In this document: piece by piece, positions 1-7,573 of the stretch
Layout: each line of letters begins with the position of its first letter
Position numbering within the stretch: the stretch's first letter is position 1
DNA from: an uncultured Clostridia bacterium
GTDB lineage: Bacteria; Bacillota; Clostridia; Oscillospirales; Ruminococcaceae
NCBI GenBank assembly: GCA_947176675.1
Contig: CAMWRN010000029.1
Coordinates: forward strand, 1 to 15,043
Direction: 5' to 3'
DNA length: 15,043 nt
Position numbers and translations under genes: made by a program
Notes under the pieces: model-generated
Told to the model about the DNA's origin: nothing
Seen by the model: the letters and a program-made list of their open reading frames with translations, nothing else
Databases searched by the model: none

Positions 1-766
1 GTCCCCAATCGGCAGAACTCCCCGCTCCAATCCCGCCACCTACACGGGACTTTTCACTGACATACGCGACCTTTTCGCAAACACAAACGACGCTAAAATG
101 AAAGGCTACAGCAGCGGCAGATTTTCCTTCAATGTAAAGGGCGGACGCTGCGAAGCCTGCGAAGGCGACGGTATCATCAAGATCGAAATGCACTTTCTGC
201 CGGACGTGTACGTCCCCTGCGAGGTCTGCAAGGGACAGCGCTACAACAGAGAGACCCTCGACGTTCACTACAAGGGTAAGTCCATTTACGACGTATTGGA
301 AATGACAGTTGACGAGGGCGTTGAGTTTTTTGCAAATATTCCGAAGCTTGCACGCAAACTCCAAACATTGCAGGACGTAGGTCTGGGATACATCAAAATC
401 GGTCAGCCGGCCACCACACTTTCGGGAGGCGAAGCCCAGCGCGTAAAACTTGCAACAGAGCTTTCCAAACGTGCCACGGGACGGACTATCTACATTCTGG
501 ACGAGCCTACCACGGGACTTCACACCGCCGACGTCCACAAGCTTATAGACGTGCTCCAGAAGCTTGTGGATACGGGCAACACAATTCTCGTTATCGAGCA
601 TAATCTTGACGTTATCAAATGCGCCGACCACATCATCGACCTTGGTCCGGAGGGCGGCGACGGAGGCGGAACCGTTGTCAAGTGCGGCACTCCCGAGGAG
701 ATAGCTTCCTGCAAGGAATCCTATACGGGCAAATACCTGAAAAAAATGCTTAAACCTAAAAAATAA
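1..766 (+). CDS. uvrA: UvrA, excinuclease ABC subunit A (3' part only)
   Basis: This is the C-terminal portion (about 254 codons) of UvrA, the damage-recognition ATPase of nucleotide excision repair. The reading frame is open from base 2, so the gene starts upstream of the window. Visible landmarks are the start of the fragment (SPIGRTPRSNPATYTGLF), the C-terminal zinc module with its two CxxC pairs (GRCEAC and VPCEVC), the ABC signature LSGGEAQRVKL, a Walker B segment ending LDEPTTGLH, and the H-loop region VIEHNLDVIK. The order and spacing are those of the second ATPase domain of the family, and the C-terminus looks complete with no frameshift. The in-frame ATG at 98 lies inside the conserved domain and is not the start. 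A terminator follows directly, so uvrA ends its transcription unit. I am very sure of the family. Confidence 0.97.
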   Translation, partial: SPIGRTPRSNPATYTGLFTDIRDLFANTNDAKMKGYSSGRFSFNVKGGRCEACEGDGIIKIEMHFLPDVYVPCEVCKGQRYNRETLDVHYKGKSIYDVLEMTVDEGVEFFANIPKLARKLQTLQDVGLGYIKIGQPATTLSGGEAQRVKLATELSKRATGRTIYILDEPTTGLHTADVHKLIDVLQKLVDTGNTILVIEHNLDVIKCADHIIDLGPEGGDGGGTVVKCGTPEEIASCKESYTGKYLKKMLKPKK

Positions 767-773
767 ACAAACA

Positions 774-807
774 AAAACGGAGAGCAGTTTATACCGCTCT
801 CCGTTTT
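774..807. terminator. Bidirectional terminator between uvrA and the GGDEF gene
   Basis: A perfect 12-bp inverted repeat (774-785 with 796-807) encloses a 10-nt loop. The core stem is ACGGAGAGC/GCTCTCCGT. On the + strand it ends in TTTT just after uvrA. On the minus strand it lies 12 nt past the stop of the convergent cyclase gene and is followed by a long T-rich run, so it can serve both genes. Confidence 0.92.
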
Positions 808-819
808 AAATTTACCGTA

Positions 820-2655
820 TCATTCACCGCAGTGAAAGCTGAAATAATTTCCCTGATTCTTCTTGCATATGTACATAGTCGAGTCTGCCATAGCATAAAT
901 TTTATCGAATTCCGCAGTTTTTTGATTATTAAACAGGACCGCTCCCAAGCTTACAGATATCCTGCCCTTGCCGATCTCGGGAATGTCTATCTTTTCCACC
1001 TCAGCGAAAAATCTGTTTATGCACTCCGCACCCTGCGCTTCCGTCTCAACGCCTACAGCAAATGAGGCAAACTCGTCTCCCCCCAGACGCATTGTAATAT
1101 CGCTGCTTCGGAAGCTTCTTTTAAGACACTCCGCCACTGCGATAAGAGCCTTATCACCCACGGTGTGACCGTAGTTATCGTTAATTGACTTGAATTTATC
1201 AATATCAAGCAGACAGAACATACCCTTAGCACCGCTTCCGATAAGCTCCTCGATCTTGGCTTCTCCGCTGCGGCGGTTTCTTATGCCCGTGAGAACATCT
1301 GTCTCGGAAAGTATCAGCAACTCGTCCTCAAGCTTCTTTTTGTCGGTAATATCCATAAGCGAGTTTATCATGACCTTTTCACCGCTTGCAAGAACGGCTG
1401 TCCTCGCGCGGGAAATTATATAGGTCAGTTCCCCGTCCTCCTGCTCTATAGCGTACTCGTAATCATAGCTGCCGAGAGTCTCATTCATACGTATAAGTTC
1501 GTTTCTTATTTCTTCCTTTTTTTCGGAAATTATCCTGCTGAAAATATCGTTGTAAACGCCGTCGGGCTTTTCCAAACCGAAAAGCCGCAGAGCTGCGTCG
1601 TTCATCATAAGTATCTTTCCGTTTTCCGCATTTGAAGCTATAACACCGCACTTCTGGATATGAAGCATTTCGGCGTATATCTCATTCTGATTTTCCAGAG
1701 CGGCTTTCAAAGCGTGGCGGTACTCAAGCTCCAGACGCTTTTCTCTGTCAATGTACTGAACGGCATAAATAACATGTATCAAACTATTGTCATCATCGCG
1801 GCTCACAACGATAAAATTCGCTCTGCACCAATGTCCGTCCGAAGAAAGAAATTCATAGCTTATAACATTTGTGTCAGCCATACGCTCGTTCAGAGTGGAA
1901 AAGTCCACAAAACTTAACAAGTCCGGACGAAACTCCTTGTCCGCAAATTCGGACATAGCCGTTTTCATCTGCTCAGCCGCGTGCTCGGGCCGGCTCAGCA
2001 GTCTCCTTACGGTTCTGTTGCTGCTCAGTTCCCTGTGAGTGTCTTCTGGAATATTCAGCAGGTGCATTGAAATGTATATTTTTGAAATGGACTTGATTAT
2101 ACGCTCCTCAACGGTCTCTCTTTTGCATATATCGTTAACCACAAACGCAGAAGCAGACTGCATAAGCAGCAGCGTATCGGTATTCTCCCGCGGATTATCC
2201 ACGCCGATAAATCCCACAAGATTTCCGTTCAGCGTGAGAGGAGCAGCCATAAGGCAATCTATGCCCTGCAAAGCAAGTATCCTGTATTCTTCGGAATCCT
2301 CAGACACCTCATCGCCGAGAGACGTTATATAGAACTCACCCTTTTCCTCAAAATAGCGAACCCAACGGTCGATAGCCTTAATCTCCACATTGGCAAGAAG
2401 CTCGATAGCAGGTTCAACGCCCTCTTTGCACCATTCGTAGGTGTTGTGCATCATCACCATGTCGTCATCAAACTCAAATATGTATCCCCTGTCCGCCTTG
2501 TAAAAATCCGCGATTATTGAGAGAAGCTCGTTTATAGCGTCGTCGATATTTTCGCTGATATGCAGGGTATGAACGCATTTTATAATAGTTGACTGTATCG
2601 CAAGATTTTTTTTCATATCAAGCTCAGCGGAATTTAATACTAAATTGTTATCCAT
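820..2655 (-). CDS. Diguanylate cyclase with GAF, two PAS-like and GGDEF domains
   Basis: This predicted cytoplasmic enzyme of 611 residues would make cyclic di-GMP from two GTP. Domains in order are an N-terminal GAF-like sensor (about 22-175), a PAS-like domain (about 182-305), a second PAS domain (about 325-440) and a C-terminal GGDEF domain (about 445-605). The active-site motif RLGGDEF is intact. An RSSD motif lies exactly five residues before GGDEF, which matches the inhibitory product-binding I-site. The metal-site segment LLDIDKFKSIND is also present. There is no EAL or HD-GYP domain, signal peptide or membrane helix. I chose ATG at 2655 because GGAAAGGA sits 7 nt upstream. The longer frame from GTG at 2724 has no good ribosome binding site. 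A sigma-A promoter and a hairpin precede it. The ligands of the sensor domains cannot be told from sequence. Confidence 0.93.
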   Translation of the reverse strand: MDNNLVLNSAELDMKKNLAIQSTIIKCVHTLHISENIDDAINELLSIIADFYKADRGYIFEFDDDMVMMHNTYEWCKEGVEPAIELLANVEIKAIDRWVRYFEEKGEFYITSLGDEVSEDSEEYRILALQGIDCLMAAPLTLNGNLVGFIGVDNPRENTDTLLLMQSASAFVVNDICKRETVEERIIKSISKIYISMHLLNIPEDTHRELSSNRTVRRLLSRPEHAAEQMKTAMSEFADKEFRPDLLSFVDFSTLNERMADTNVISYEFLSSDGHWCRANFIVVSRDDDNSLIHVIYAVQYIDREKRLELEYRHALKAALENQNEIYAEMLHIQKCGVIASNAENGKILMMNDAALRLFGLEKPDGVYNDIFSRIISEKKEEIRNELIRMNETLGSYDYEYAIEQEDGELTYIISRARTAVLASGEKVMINSLMDITDKKKLEDELLILSETDVLTGIRNRRSGEAKIEELIGSGAKGMFCLLDIDKFKSINDNYGHTVGDKALIAVAECLKRSFRSSDITMRLGGDEFASFAVGVETEAQGAECINRFFAEVEKIDIPEIGKGRISVSLGAVLFNNQKTAEFDKIYAMADSTMYICKKNQGNYFSFHCGE

Positions 2656-2747
2656 ACCGATATCCTTTCCGAATTTACTTGCCGTATGACGAAACGTGGA
2701 ATCTATGTCTCCAAAAGCTTTCACGGTAATAAAAAAACATATAACAC

Positions 2748-2774
2748 GAAAACGGCGTTAAAGACGCCGTTTTC
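2748..2774 (-). terminator. Leader hairpin upstream of the GGDEF gene, possible attenuator
   Basis: An 11-bp perfect stem (2748-2758 with 2764-2774) has a 5-nt loop and ends in TTTTC on the minus strand, with a run of seven T about 9 nt further on. It lies 198 bp or less beyond the GNAT gene that ends at 2854, so it could be that gene's terminator. It also lies downstream of the GGDEF promoter at 2789-2817, inside that gene's 5' leader. Any transcript for the cyclase must therefore read through it. Confidence 0.6.
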
Positions 2775-2788
2775 AATTAAGATAATTT

Positions 2789-2817
2789 ATTTTAACATAT
2801 TATCCACCACTTGTCAA
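2789..2817 (-). promoter_or_regulatory. Sigma-A promoter for the GGDEF gene
   Basis: On the minus strand the -35 box TTGACA (2817-2812), a 17-bp spacer and the -10 box TAAAAT (2794-2789) give a near-perfect sigma-A promoter. Predicted transcription starts near 2782, leaving a leader of about 125 nt before the ATG at 2655. Confidence 0.82.
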
Positions 2818-2853
2818 GCGTTGCAAAAAACATAATCAGATATGATAAAAAAT

Positions 2854-3348
2854 TCAAGTGATTGTTTTACAGAGTTTGAATTGAGCATCAAATCTGTCTC
2901 TGCCACCTTCAACGCCAACTATATGGAACCCGCATTTATTTGTGTAAAAATAATGGTTACGGTAGGAAACAGCAGGAGTTTCCGCATACCATGTTTTAAC
3001 TTTTGGATACATATGTTCCACAAAACGCCATGCAATACTGCCATATCCATTGCCGCTTAAGTCAGTGTCAATAAAAATATTTCCAAGGTATCCTGAGCCG
3101 TGTTCTTCATGGATAAATAATATGATTGCGCCTATAGGTACACCATTAAGATCAATGCGATATGATGTAGCTTCAGGATGAAATCCCCATTTCTCTAAAA
3201 AACTGCCATCATCATAACCCGGCGGACCGCCTTCAGGTTTTTGAAAAAATAGTTGTGAGTCATTATCAAAAGAACGTTTCATAATTGGGGTCAAAGATGG
3301 AATATCGTCTTTTACCATTGGCGTAAAGCATAATTGTTCAAATTCCAT
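2854..3348 (-). CDS. GNAT-family N-acetyltransferase, AT-rich
   Basis: This 164-residue protein would transfer an acetyl group from acetyl-CoA to an amine whose identity is not evident. The middle of the protein has the GNAT pattern: a strand with an N-terminal turn (RIDLNGVPIGAIILF), a strand LGNIFIDTDLSGNGYG carrying the acetyl-CoA-binding glycine-rich loop, and the C-terminal strand YTNKCGFHIVG. The length is normal for a single-domain GNAT. The start ATG at 3348 has GGAG 9 nt upstream. The gene is clearly more AT-rich than its neighbours: sampled 60-base lines run 32-43% GC, against about 45-55% in nspC. This hints at horizontal acquisition. It sits 53 nt after the muramidase stop without a visible intervening terminator. 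The substrate is unknown. Confidence 0.85.
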   Translation of the reverse strand: MEFEQLCFTPMVKDDIPSLTPIMKRSFDNDSQLFFQKPEGGPPGYDDGSFLEKWGFHPEATSYRIDLNGVPIGAIILFIHEEHGSGYLGNIFIDTDLSGNGYGSIAWRFVEHMYPKVKTWYAETPAVSYRNHYFYTNKCGFHIVGVEGGRDRFDAQFKLCKTIT

Positions 3349-3370
3349 TGATTTTTACTCCATATGTTTT

Positions 3371-3390
3371 TATAAGCTTATATGATCATA
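3371..3390. repeat. Two overlapping AT-rich palindromes in the GNAT leader
   Basis: TATAAGCTTATA (3371-3382) and TATGATCATA (3381-3390) are both perfect palindromes that overlap by two bases. They lie between the muramidase stop and the GNAT start, close to its ribosome binding site. They could be operator half-sites or simply AT-rich chance palindromes, and they lack the GC content expected of a terminator. Confidence 0.3.
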
Positions 3391-3401
3391 CTACATATTT
3401 A

Positions 3402-4844
3402 TTAAAGATTATTGAGTCCTTTTTTCTTTATTATGGCCGCGTAATCCTTGTAGGAATAATCAAGGTCAACGTCGCCGTTTATACCGTTCACTTTTCCTGT
3501 GGCGGAATACTGCCACATTCCGTACTGACCGTCGTACAGCGAATTAAGTCTTTCCTCGTCACCCCAGCAGGCTATCCATATATCGTACTTTTTAAGCGTT
3601 TTTTCGTTTATACACGCCTTTATAAAGTTAGGAGAATTATACACCATTGCATAGTAGCCTGCGTCTTCCAGTACGTCCATGAAAGCAACGATTATAGCCG
3701 TAACCTCCTTACGGGACATTTTTTTGTAGAATTCCTCCTCGATATCCAACACTATGGGATATTCGGGACTGTAACCCCTTATCTGCTTCAGAAAATACCG
3801 AGCTTCTCTTTTAGCTTCCTCGGGAGTCGCCGCATATGTATAGTGGTAAAATCCGTAAGGAATATCGTATTTTTCACAGCCCTCAACATTTTTGTCAAGC
3901 ATTTCATCGGTATGCTCGCTGCCGAAGGAACTTCTTATCATAACGAAATCTATTCCCGATACAGCTACTTTTTTCCAATTAATAGTGCCCTGCCATTTGG
4001 AGATGTCGATTCCACGCAGAATATCGTCGTACACCGTAACGTTCATCTCTGCCGTAACTCCGTTGGGAGCGGAAGCGGTAATTACCGCTGAGCCTGCACC
4101 GACGCCTGTTATTTTTCCGTCAGAGGACACCCTTGCAACGCTCGGATCACCCGAACTATAGGTCAGATCCGCGTAAAGTCCGAGAGGATAAAAGATAACG
4201 TCCGTTTTAAAGGTTTTACCCGCACGTAGCATAATAAAACCATCAGCAAATTCGACTCCCGTTACGTCGCCTTTTTCGGGTTCGGCATTTTCGTCGCCGT
4301 CAGCACCTGTTACAACAAAGTAAACGTTCTTTTTTCTGCCGCCCGATGTTTCAAGCTGAACCTTTGCCTCGCCGTATCCGACCGCCGTAACAAGACCGTC
4401 CTGATCAACCTTTACAATGCTTTTGTTGAAGTTCCTGTATGTAACATAATCGTCCGATTTCAGAGGAGTAAACGCATACTTGATCTGAAAAGTACCGCCT
4501 ATTTTAATCTGGTTGGTCTGCTTTACTTTAAGACGGATACTTCTGGCAGGAAGAGTTACCTCGTGATAATCGTCCCCAAAGCCGCCTGCAACGGCGTTGT
4601 CGTCTTCAACGGGAGGGATATCCTCAGAATAATCTCCGTAGTCCTCACTGTCCGTATCTCCGCTGCTGTCACTGTCAGTGTCGCCGTCAAGGCTTTCACC
4701 GTCCCATGTCAGCTCCGAATCATCGGACATAACGGTATCCACATCTTCAAGTTCTTCGGCAAAAACAGTAAGCCCCGCTGAACCCAACACCATACAAGCC
4801 GAAAGAGCCGCGCCGATAAACCGTCCGAATAATTTTTTTTTCAC
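3402..4844 (-). CDS. Secreted muramidase: two Ig-like (BIG2) domains plus GH25 lysozyme
   Basis: This 480-residue secreted enzyme is predicted to cut the MurNAc-GlcNAc bond of peptidoglycan. It has a Sec signal peptide (about 1-30, KKK start then a hydrophobic stretch ending VFA-EE) and a strongly acidic Asp/Ser/Glu linker (about 31-85). Two bacterial Ig-like domains follow (about 95-180 and 193-273, each with a 'DGLVTAVGYGEA'-type signature), and the C-terminal GH25 domain runs from about 276 to 475. GH25 hallmarks are RGIDISKWQG with D280, the catalytic DIE at D367-E369, and DVDLD near the end. Translation starts at GTG 4844 with AAGGAG 9 nt upstream, and the signal peptide supports this start. 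It has its own promoter and a leader hairpin. It may remodel the producer's own wall or attack others; sequence alone does not say. Confidence 0.95.
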   Translation of the reverse strand: MKKKLFGRFIGAALSACMVLGSAGLTVFAEELEDVDTVMSDDSELTWDGESLDGDTDSDSSGDTDSEDYGDYSEDIPPVEDDNAVAGGFGDDYHEVTLPARSIRLKVKQTNQIKIGGTFQIKYAFTPLKSDDYVTYRNFNKSIVKVDQDGLVTAVGYGEAKVQLETSGGRKKNVYFVVTGADGDENAEPEKGDVTGVEFADGFIMLRAGKTFKTDVIFYPLGLYADLTYSSGDPSVARVSSDGKITGVGAGSAVITASAPNGVTAEMNVTVYDDILRGIDISKWQGTINWKKVAVSGIDFVMIRSSFGSEHTDEMLDKNVEGCEKYDIPYGFYHYTYAATPEEAKREARYFLKQIRGYSPEYPIVLDIEEEFYKKMSRKEVTAIIVAFMDVLEDAGYYAMVYNSPNFIKACINEKTLKKYDIWIACWGDEERLNSLYDGQYGMWQYSATGKVNGINGDVDLDYSYKDYAAIIKKKGLNNL

Positions 4845-4875
4845 TTTATCAGTCTCCTTCTTTGCAATTGTTCTG

Positions 4876-4889
4876 CGGCGTTAACGCCG
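4876..4889 (-). promoter_or_regulatory. Palindromic hairpin in the GH25 gene leader
   Basis: CGGCGTTAACGCCG is a perfect 14-bp palindrome. It lies between the predicted transcription start (about 4905) and the ribosome binding site (4854-4859). No T-run follows it on the minus strand, so it is not an obvious terminator. A related sequence forms the stem in the GGDEF gene leader (2748-2774). Confidence 0.5.
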
Positions 4890-4911
4890 TGAGAAAAAAC
4901 AGTATATATTT

Positions 4912-4940
4912 ATTCTATAATAATACAATCGCAATGTCAA
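4912..4940 (-). promoter_or_regulatory. Sigma-A promoter for the GH25 gene
   Basis: On the minus strand TTGACA (4940-4935), a 17-bp spacer and TAGAAT (4917-4912) form a strong consensus promoter. It lies after the solute-binding protein gene, for which I see no clear terminator, so some read-through from that operon is possible. Confidence 0.85.
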
Positions 4941-4991
4941 GCATTTTGTCATATTTCCGCGAAAAATAAGCTCAAACGCCGACCGGTAAGG

Positions 4992-6401
4992 TCATCTGTT
5001 TTCATCAAGATAATTCTGAACACGGTTCCGGATAACAGCCGCGGCTTCCTCCGCGGATTTCTTTCCGTCGAAATATGCTGACGCTTCATCGTTGATAATG
5101 CTGTTTATCTGTTGATCGTAACGTCTGATATTTTCAACGCTGTTTATGAAGTCGGTGACCTTTTTATTGTCGCTGTCGGTATTTACGCCGATGCTTACCG
5201 TGTAGCTGCCGTTCCACTGAGTTTTTTCGTAGTACACCCTTATGCCGTCGTCGTTTTCATAGTAGGGTCTTTCCATAGCTTTTCGGGCAAGCTCTTCAAA
5301 AACCGATTTTTTTATGGGGAACTGTCCGCTTTCTTCTTCGCTGTCCTCTGCCGTGTATCGGCGCTGATATTCGTCGGAAAGCAGATATTTCACAAATTCC
5401 CACGCGCCGTCAGGCTCGGAAGCCTTTGAGGTGACGGCTATTTCCGTTCTGAGATCGAACACCGCCCCGTTTCCCGCCGCTCCGGGATATCCCTTGAAGG
5501 TTACTGAATTTGCAAAGCACAGCTTTTCAAGCTCCCGTATGCTGCCGAAGCTGCGAAGATGATAAACAATAAGCAGTACCCCGCCGTCGCGGCACGCCTT
5601 ATAGTAATCGTTCCAGTAATTGCTACTGTTTGCGTATAGCTGCTCGCGGTCCACCTCTTTTGGAAAGCGATTTGAAAATTCCATAAGCTTTATAAACTCA
5701 TCGGAATCAAAGCTGCACTCGCCTGTTTCCCTGTTAATAAAATTTTCGTAGCAGCCATTTACTGCCGCCGAGAAAAATTCGGCTTGGGTAAGGCTCAGCT
5801 TATGTTCATCTCCGATAATATACTTATCGGGATTAGCGTCGGCAAGCTGAATGAATTCATCGACCGTCCAGCCGGGAGTACTGCCTACCAAAGAGGTCTT
5901 TCCCACAAGCGTCGTTACGCTAAATCCGGGGACAAGCTCGTAAAGACCGCCGTTTGTCTCATACGCTTTCAGCACCGATTCAAGACAGTCGGAGCGGTCT
6001 ATTGTCTCGTCCTTGTCCATAAACTCGTAAAGGTCAGCAAGAAGTCCCTTGGAAATATAGCTGTCAACAGGCATACTCGGACTCAGCAAGATCAAGTCGG
6101 GAAGCTTTCCCGCAATAATGTCATTGTTGAAGCGTGTAAGCGGGTCGTCGGGGTATTCTTTTGAGTACTCGGTGACCTCCACCTGATACTCGGAGCTTGC
6201 TCTGTTGAAGTCAACCACAGCCTTTTCAAACTCGCTGTCCGTGTATAAGGAGTACATTGTAACGGTTTTCTTCCCGTCTGCTGTCTTTCCCGCAGCTTCC
6301 GAGACCTGCTCCACCCTGCCTTTACCGCAGGAGGAAACCGTAAGGCACAGCGCAGTGGCAATCAACGCCGCAAATATTTTTTTGAAGCTTTTGAACCGCA
6401 T
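4992..6401 (-). CDS. ABC transporter solute-binding lipoprotein, family 1 type
   Basis: This 469-residue protein is predicted to be an exported lipoprotein that captures a solute for an ABC importer. The signal peptide has Lys/Arg at its start and a lipobox ending VSSC, with the lipidated cysteine at residue 25. The mature part looks like a family 1 (sugar-type) binding protein: a first lobe beginning KTVTMYSLYTDSEFEKAV, GKLPDLILL, a DGAWEFVKYLLSDEYQ segment typical of this fold, and a helical C-terminus. I chose ATG at 6401 because GGAAAGGA is 8 nt upstream. An upstream in-frame ATG at 6446 would add 15 residues, spoil the signal peptide and overlap nspC. It follows the nspC stop by 32 nt, so it is probably in the same operon. 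No permease or ATPase genes are nearby. The ligand is unknown. Confidence 0.88.
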   Translation of the reverse strand: MRFKSFKKIFAALIATALCLTVSSCGKGRVEQVSEAAGKTADGKKTVTMYSLYTDSEFEKAVVDFNRASSEYQVEVTEYSKEYPDDPLTRFNNDIIAGKLPDLILLSPSMPVDSYISKGLLADLYEFMDKDETIDRSDCLESVLKAYETNGGLYELVPGFSVTTLVGKTSLVGSTPGWTVDEFIQLADANPDKYIIGDEHKLSLTQAEFFSAAVNGCYENFINRETGECSFDSDEFIKLMEFSNRFPKEVDREQLYANSSNYWNDYYKACRDGGVLLIVYHLRSFGSIRELEKLCFANSVTFKGYPGAAGNGAVFDLRTEIAVTSKASEPDGAWEFVKYLLSDEYQRRYTAEDSEEESGQFPIKKSVFEELARKAMERPYYENDDGIRVYYEKTQWNGSYTVSIGVNTDSDNKKVTDFINSVENIRRYDQQINSIINDEASAYFDGKKSAEEAAAVIRNRVQNYLDENR

Positions 6402-6433
6402 AAAATTTTTCCTTTCCAACATACCGAATCGCG

Positions 6434-7573
6434 TCAAAGTCTGCACTTGAAATCCTCATAGCCAAAGCTTTTGACGGTTTTGCACTTTCCGTCCTCCGCA
6501 CACCAAACTATTGCGGGCAGGGGCATACCGTTGAAAGTGTTGTTTTTTACCATGGAATATATCGCCATATCGCAGAAAACCAGTCTGTCTCCGATCTTAA
6601 GCGGCTCGTCAAAGGAATAGTCTCCGATAATATCCCCCGCAAGGCAGGTGGGACCGCCCAAACGGCAGGTGTACGGCTTTTCATCGGGAGATCCTGCACC
6701 GATAATGTTGGGACGGTACGGCATTTCCAGCACGTCGGGCATATGGCAAGCCGCCGAAGTGTCCAAAATCGCAAGTTCCATGCCGTTTTTCAGCGTATCC
6801 AGAACCTCCGTAACCAAAAATCCCGCATTCAAAGCAACCGCCTCTCCCGGTTCAAGATAGACCTGTACGCCGTATTTTTTCTGCACTCTGTCAATAATTG
6901 CCACAAGCTTTTCCACGTCGTAATCATCACGGGTGATATGGTGTCCGCCGCCGAAGTTTAACCACTTCAAGCCGTAAAGATACTTACCGAACTTTTCCTC
7001 AACAGCAGAAACGGTACGCTCCAGAACGTCCGCACCCTGCTCGCACATTGTATGGAAATGCAAGCCGCTTATTCCATCGGGGAGAGTGTCGGGGAACTCC
7101 GCAAGAACCGTTCCCAAACGGGAGTTTTTGAAGCAGGGATTGTAAATATCAGTTTCTATCTCCGAGTATTCGGGGTTCATTCTGATACCGACTTCAATGT
7201 ACCGACCGCTTGCCTTGACATCAGGGTAAAATTTCTCGTACTGTGCAAAGCTGTTGAAAACAATGTGGTCGGCAACGGAAATAATTTCCTCAAATTCACT
7301 TTTTTTGTAAGCAGGCGAGTAAACGTGTACCTCCCGATTTGGCATCTCCTCACGACCGAGACGCGCCTCAAACAAGCCGCTTGCGGTAGTTCCTGCAAGA
7401 TATTTGCCAATAAGCGGGTATGTGCTGTACATGGAAAAAGCTTTTTGCGCAAGCAGAATTTTGCAGCCCGTTCTATCCTGCACAGACTTCAAAATCTCCA
7501 GATTTTTCCTTAGCAAAGCCTCGTCCACAACATAGTAGGGTGTGGGCAGATTTGATATGTCAAAATTTAACAT
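6434..7573 (-). CDS. nspC: Carboxynorspermidine/carboxyspermidine decarboxylase
   Basis: This 379-residue PLP enzyme of the alanine racemase-like fold (fold III) removes CO2 from carboxynorspermidine or carboxyspermidine. That is the last step of the aspartate-semialdehyde route to norspermidine or spermidine. Supporting segments are the N-terminal LPTPYYVVDEALL, the PLP lysine K44 in LLAQKAF, the phosphate-loop region WLNFGGGHHI, the EPGEA motif at 241-245, and the catalytic Cys310 region GGPTCLAGD. Length and motif order fit the family. The start has AAGGAG 7 nt upstream, and the first 14 nt overlap the preceding GNAT gene, so translation is probably coupled. The usual partner, carboxynorspermidine dehydrogenase, is not in the window. 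Whether the product is spermidine or norspermidine cannot be decided here. Confidence 0.94.
   Translation of the reverse strand: MLNFDISNLPTPYYVVDEALLRKNLEILKSVQDRTGCKILLAQKAFSMYSTYPLIGKYLAGTTASGLFEARLGREEMPNREVHVYSPAYKKSEFEEIISVADHIVFNSFAQYEKFYPDVKASGRYIEVGIRMNPEYSEIETDIYNPCFKNSRLGTVLAEFPDTLPDGISGLHFHTMCEQGADVLERTVSAVEEKFGKYLYGLKWLNFGGGHHITRDDYDVEKLVAIIDRVQKKYGVQVYLEPGEAVALNAGFLVTEVLDTLKNGMELAILDTSAACHMPDVLEMPYRPNIIGAGSPDEKPYTCRLGGPTCLAGDIIGDYSFDEPLKIGDRLVFCDMAIYSMVKNNTFNGMPLPAIVWCAEDGKCKTVKSFGYEDFKCRL

Noticed and set aside
2656..2724. N-terminal extension of the GGDEF protein from GTG 2724
   Set aside because: No ribosome binding site precedes the GTG, while ATG 2655 has GGAAAGGA 7 nt upstream.
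3348..4091. 247-codon + strand frame opposite the GH25 gene
   Set aside because: It lies antisense to a gene with clear domains and signal peptide, and its translation shows no recognisable family.
6402..6446. Longer start for the solute-binding protein at ATG 6446
   Set aside because: It would place 15 residues before the lipoprotein signal peptide and overlap nspC. ATG 6401 has a good ribosome binding site.
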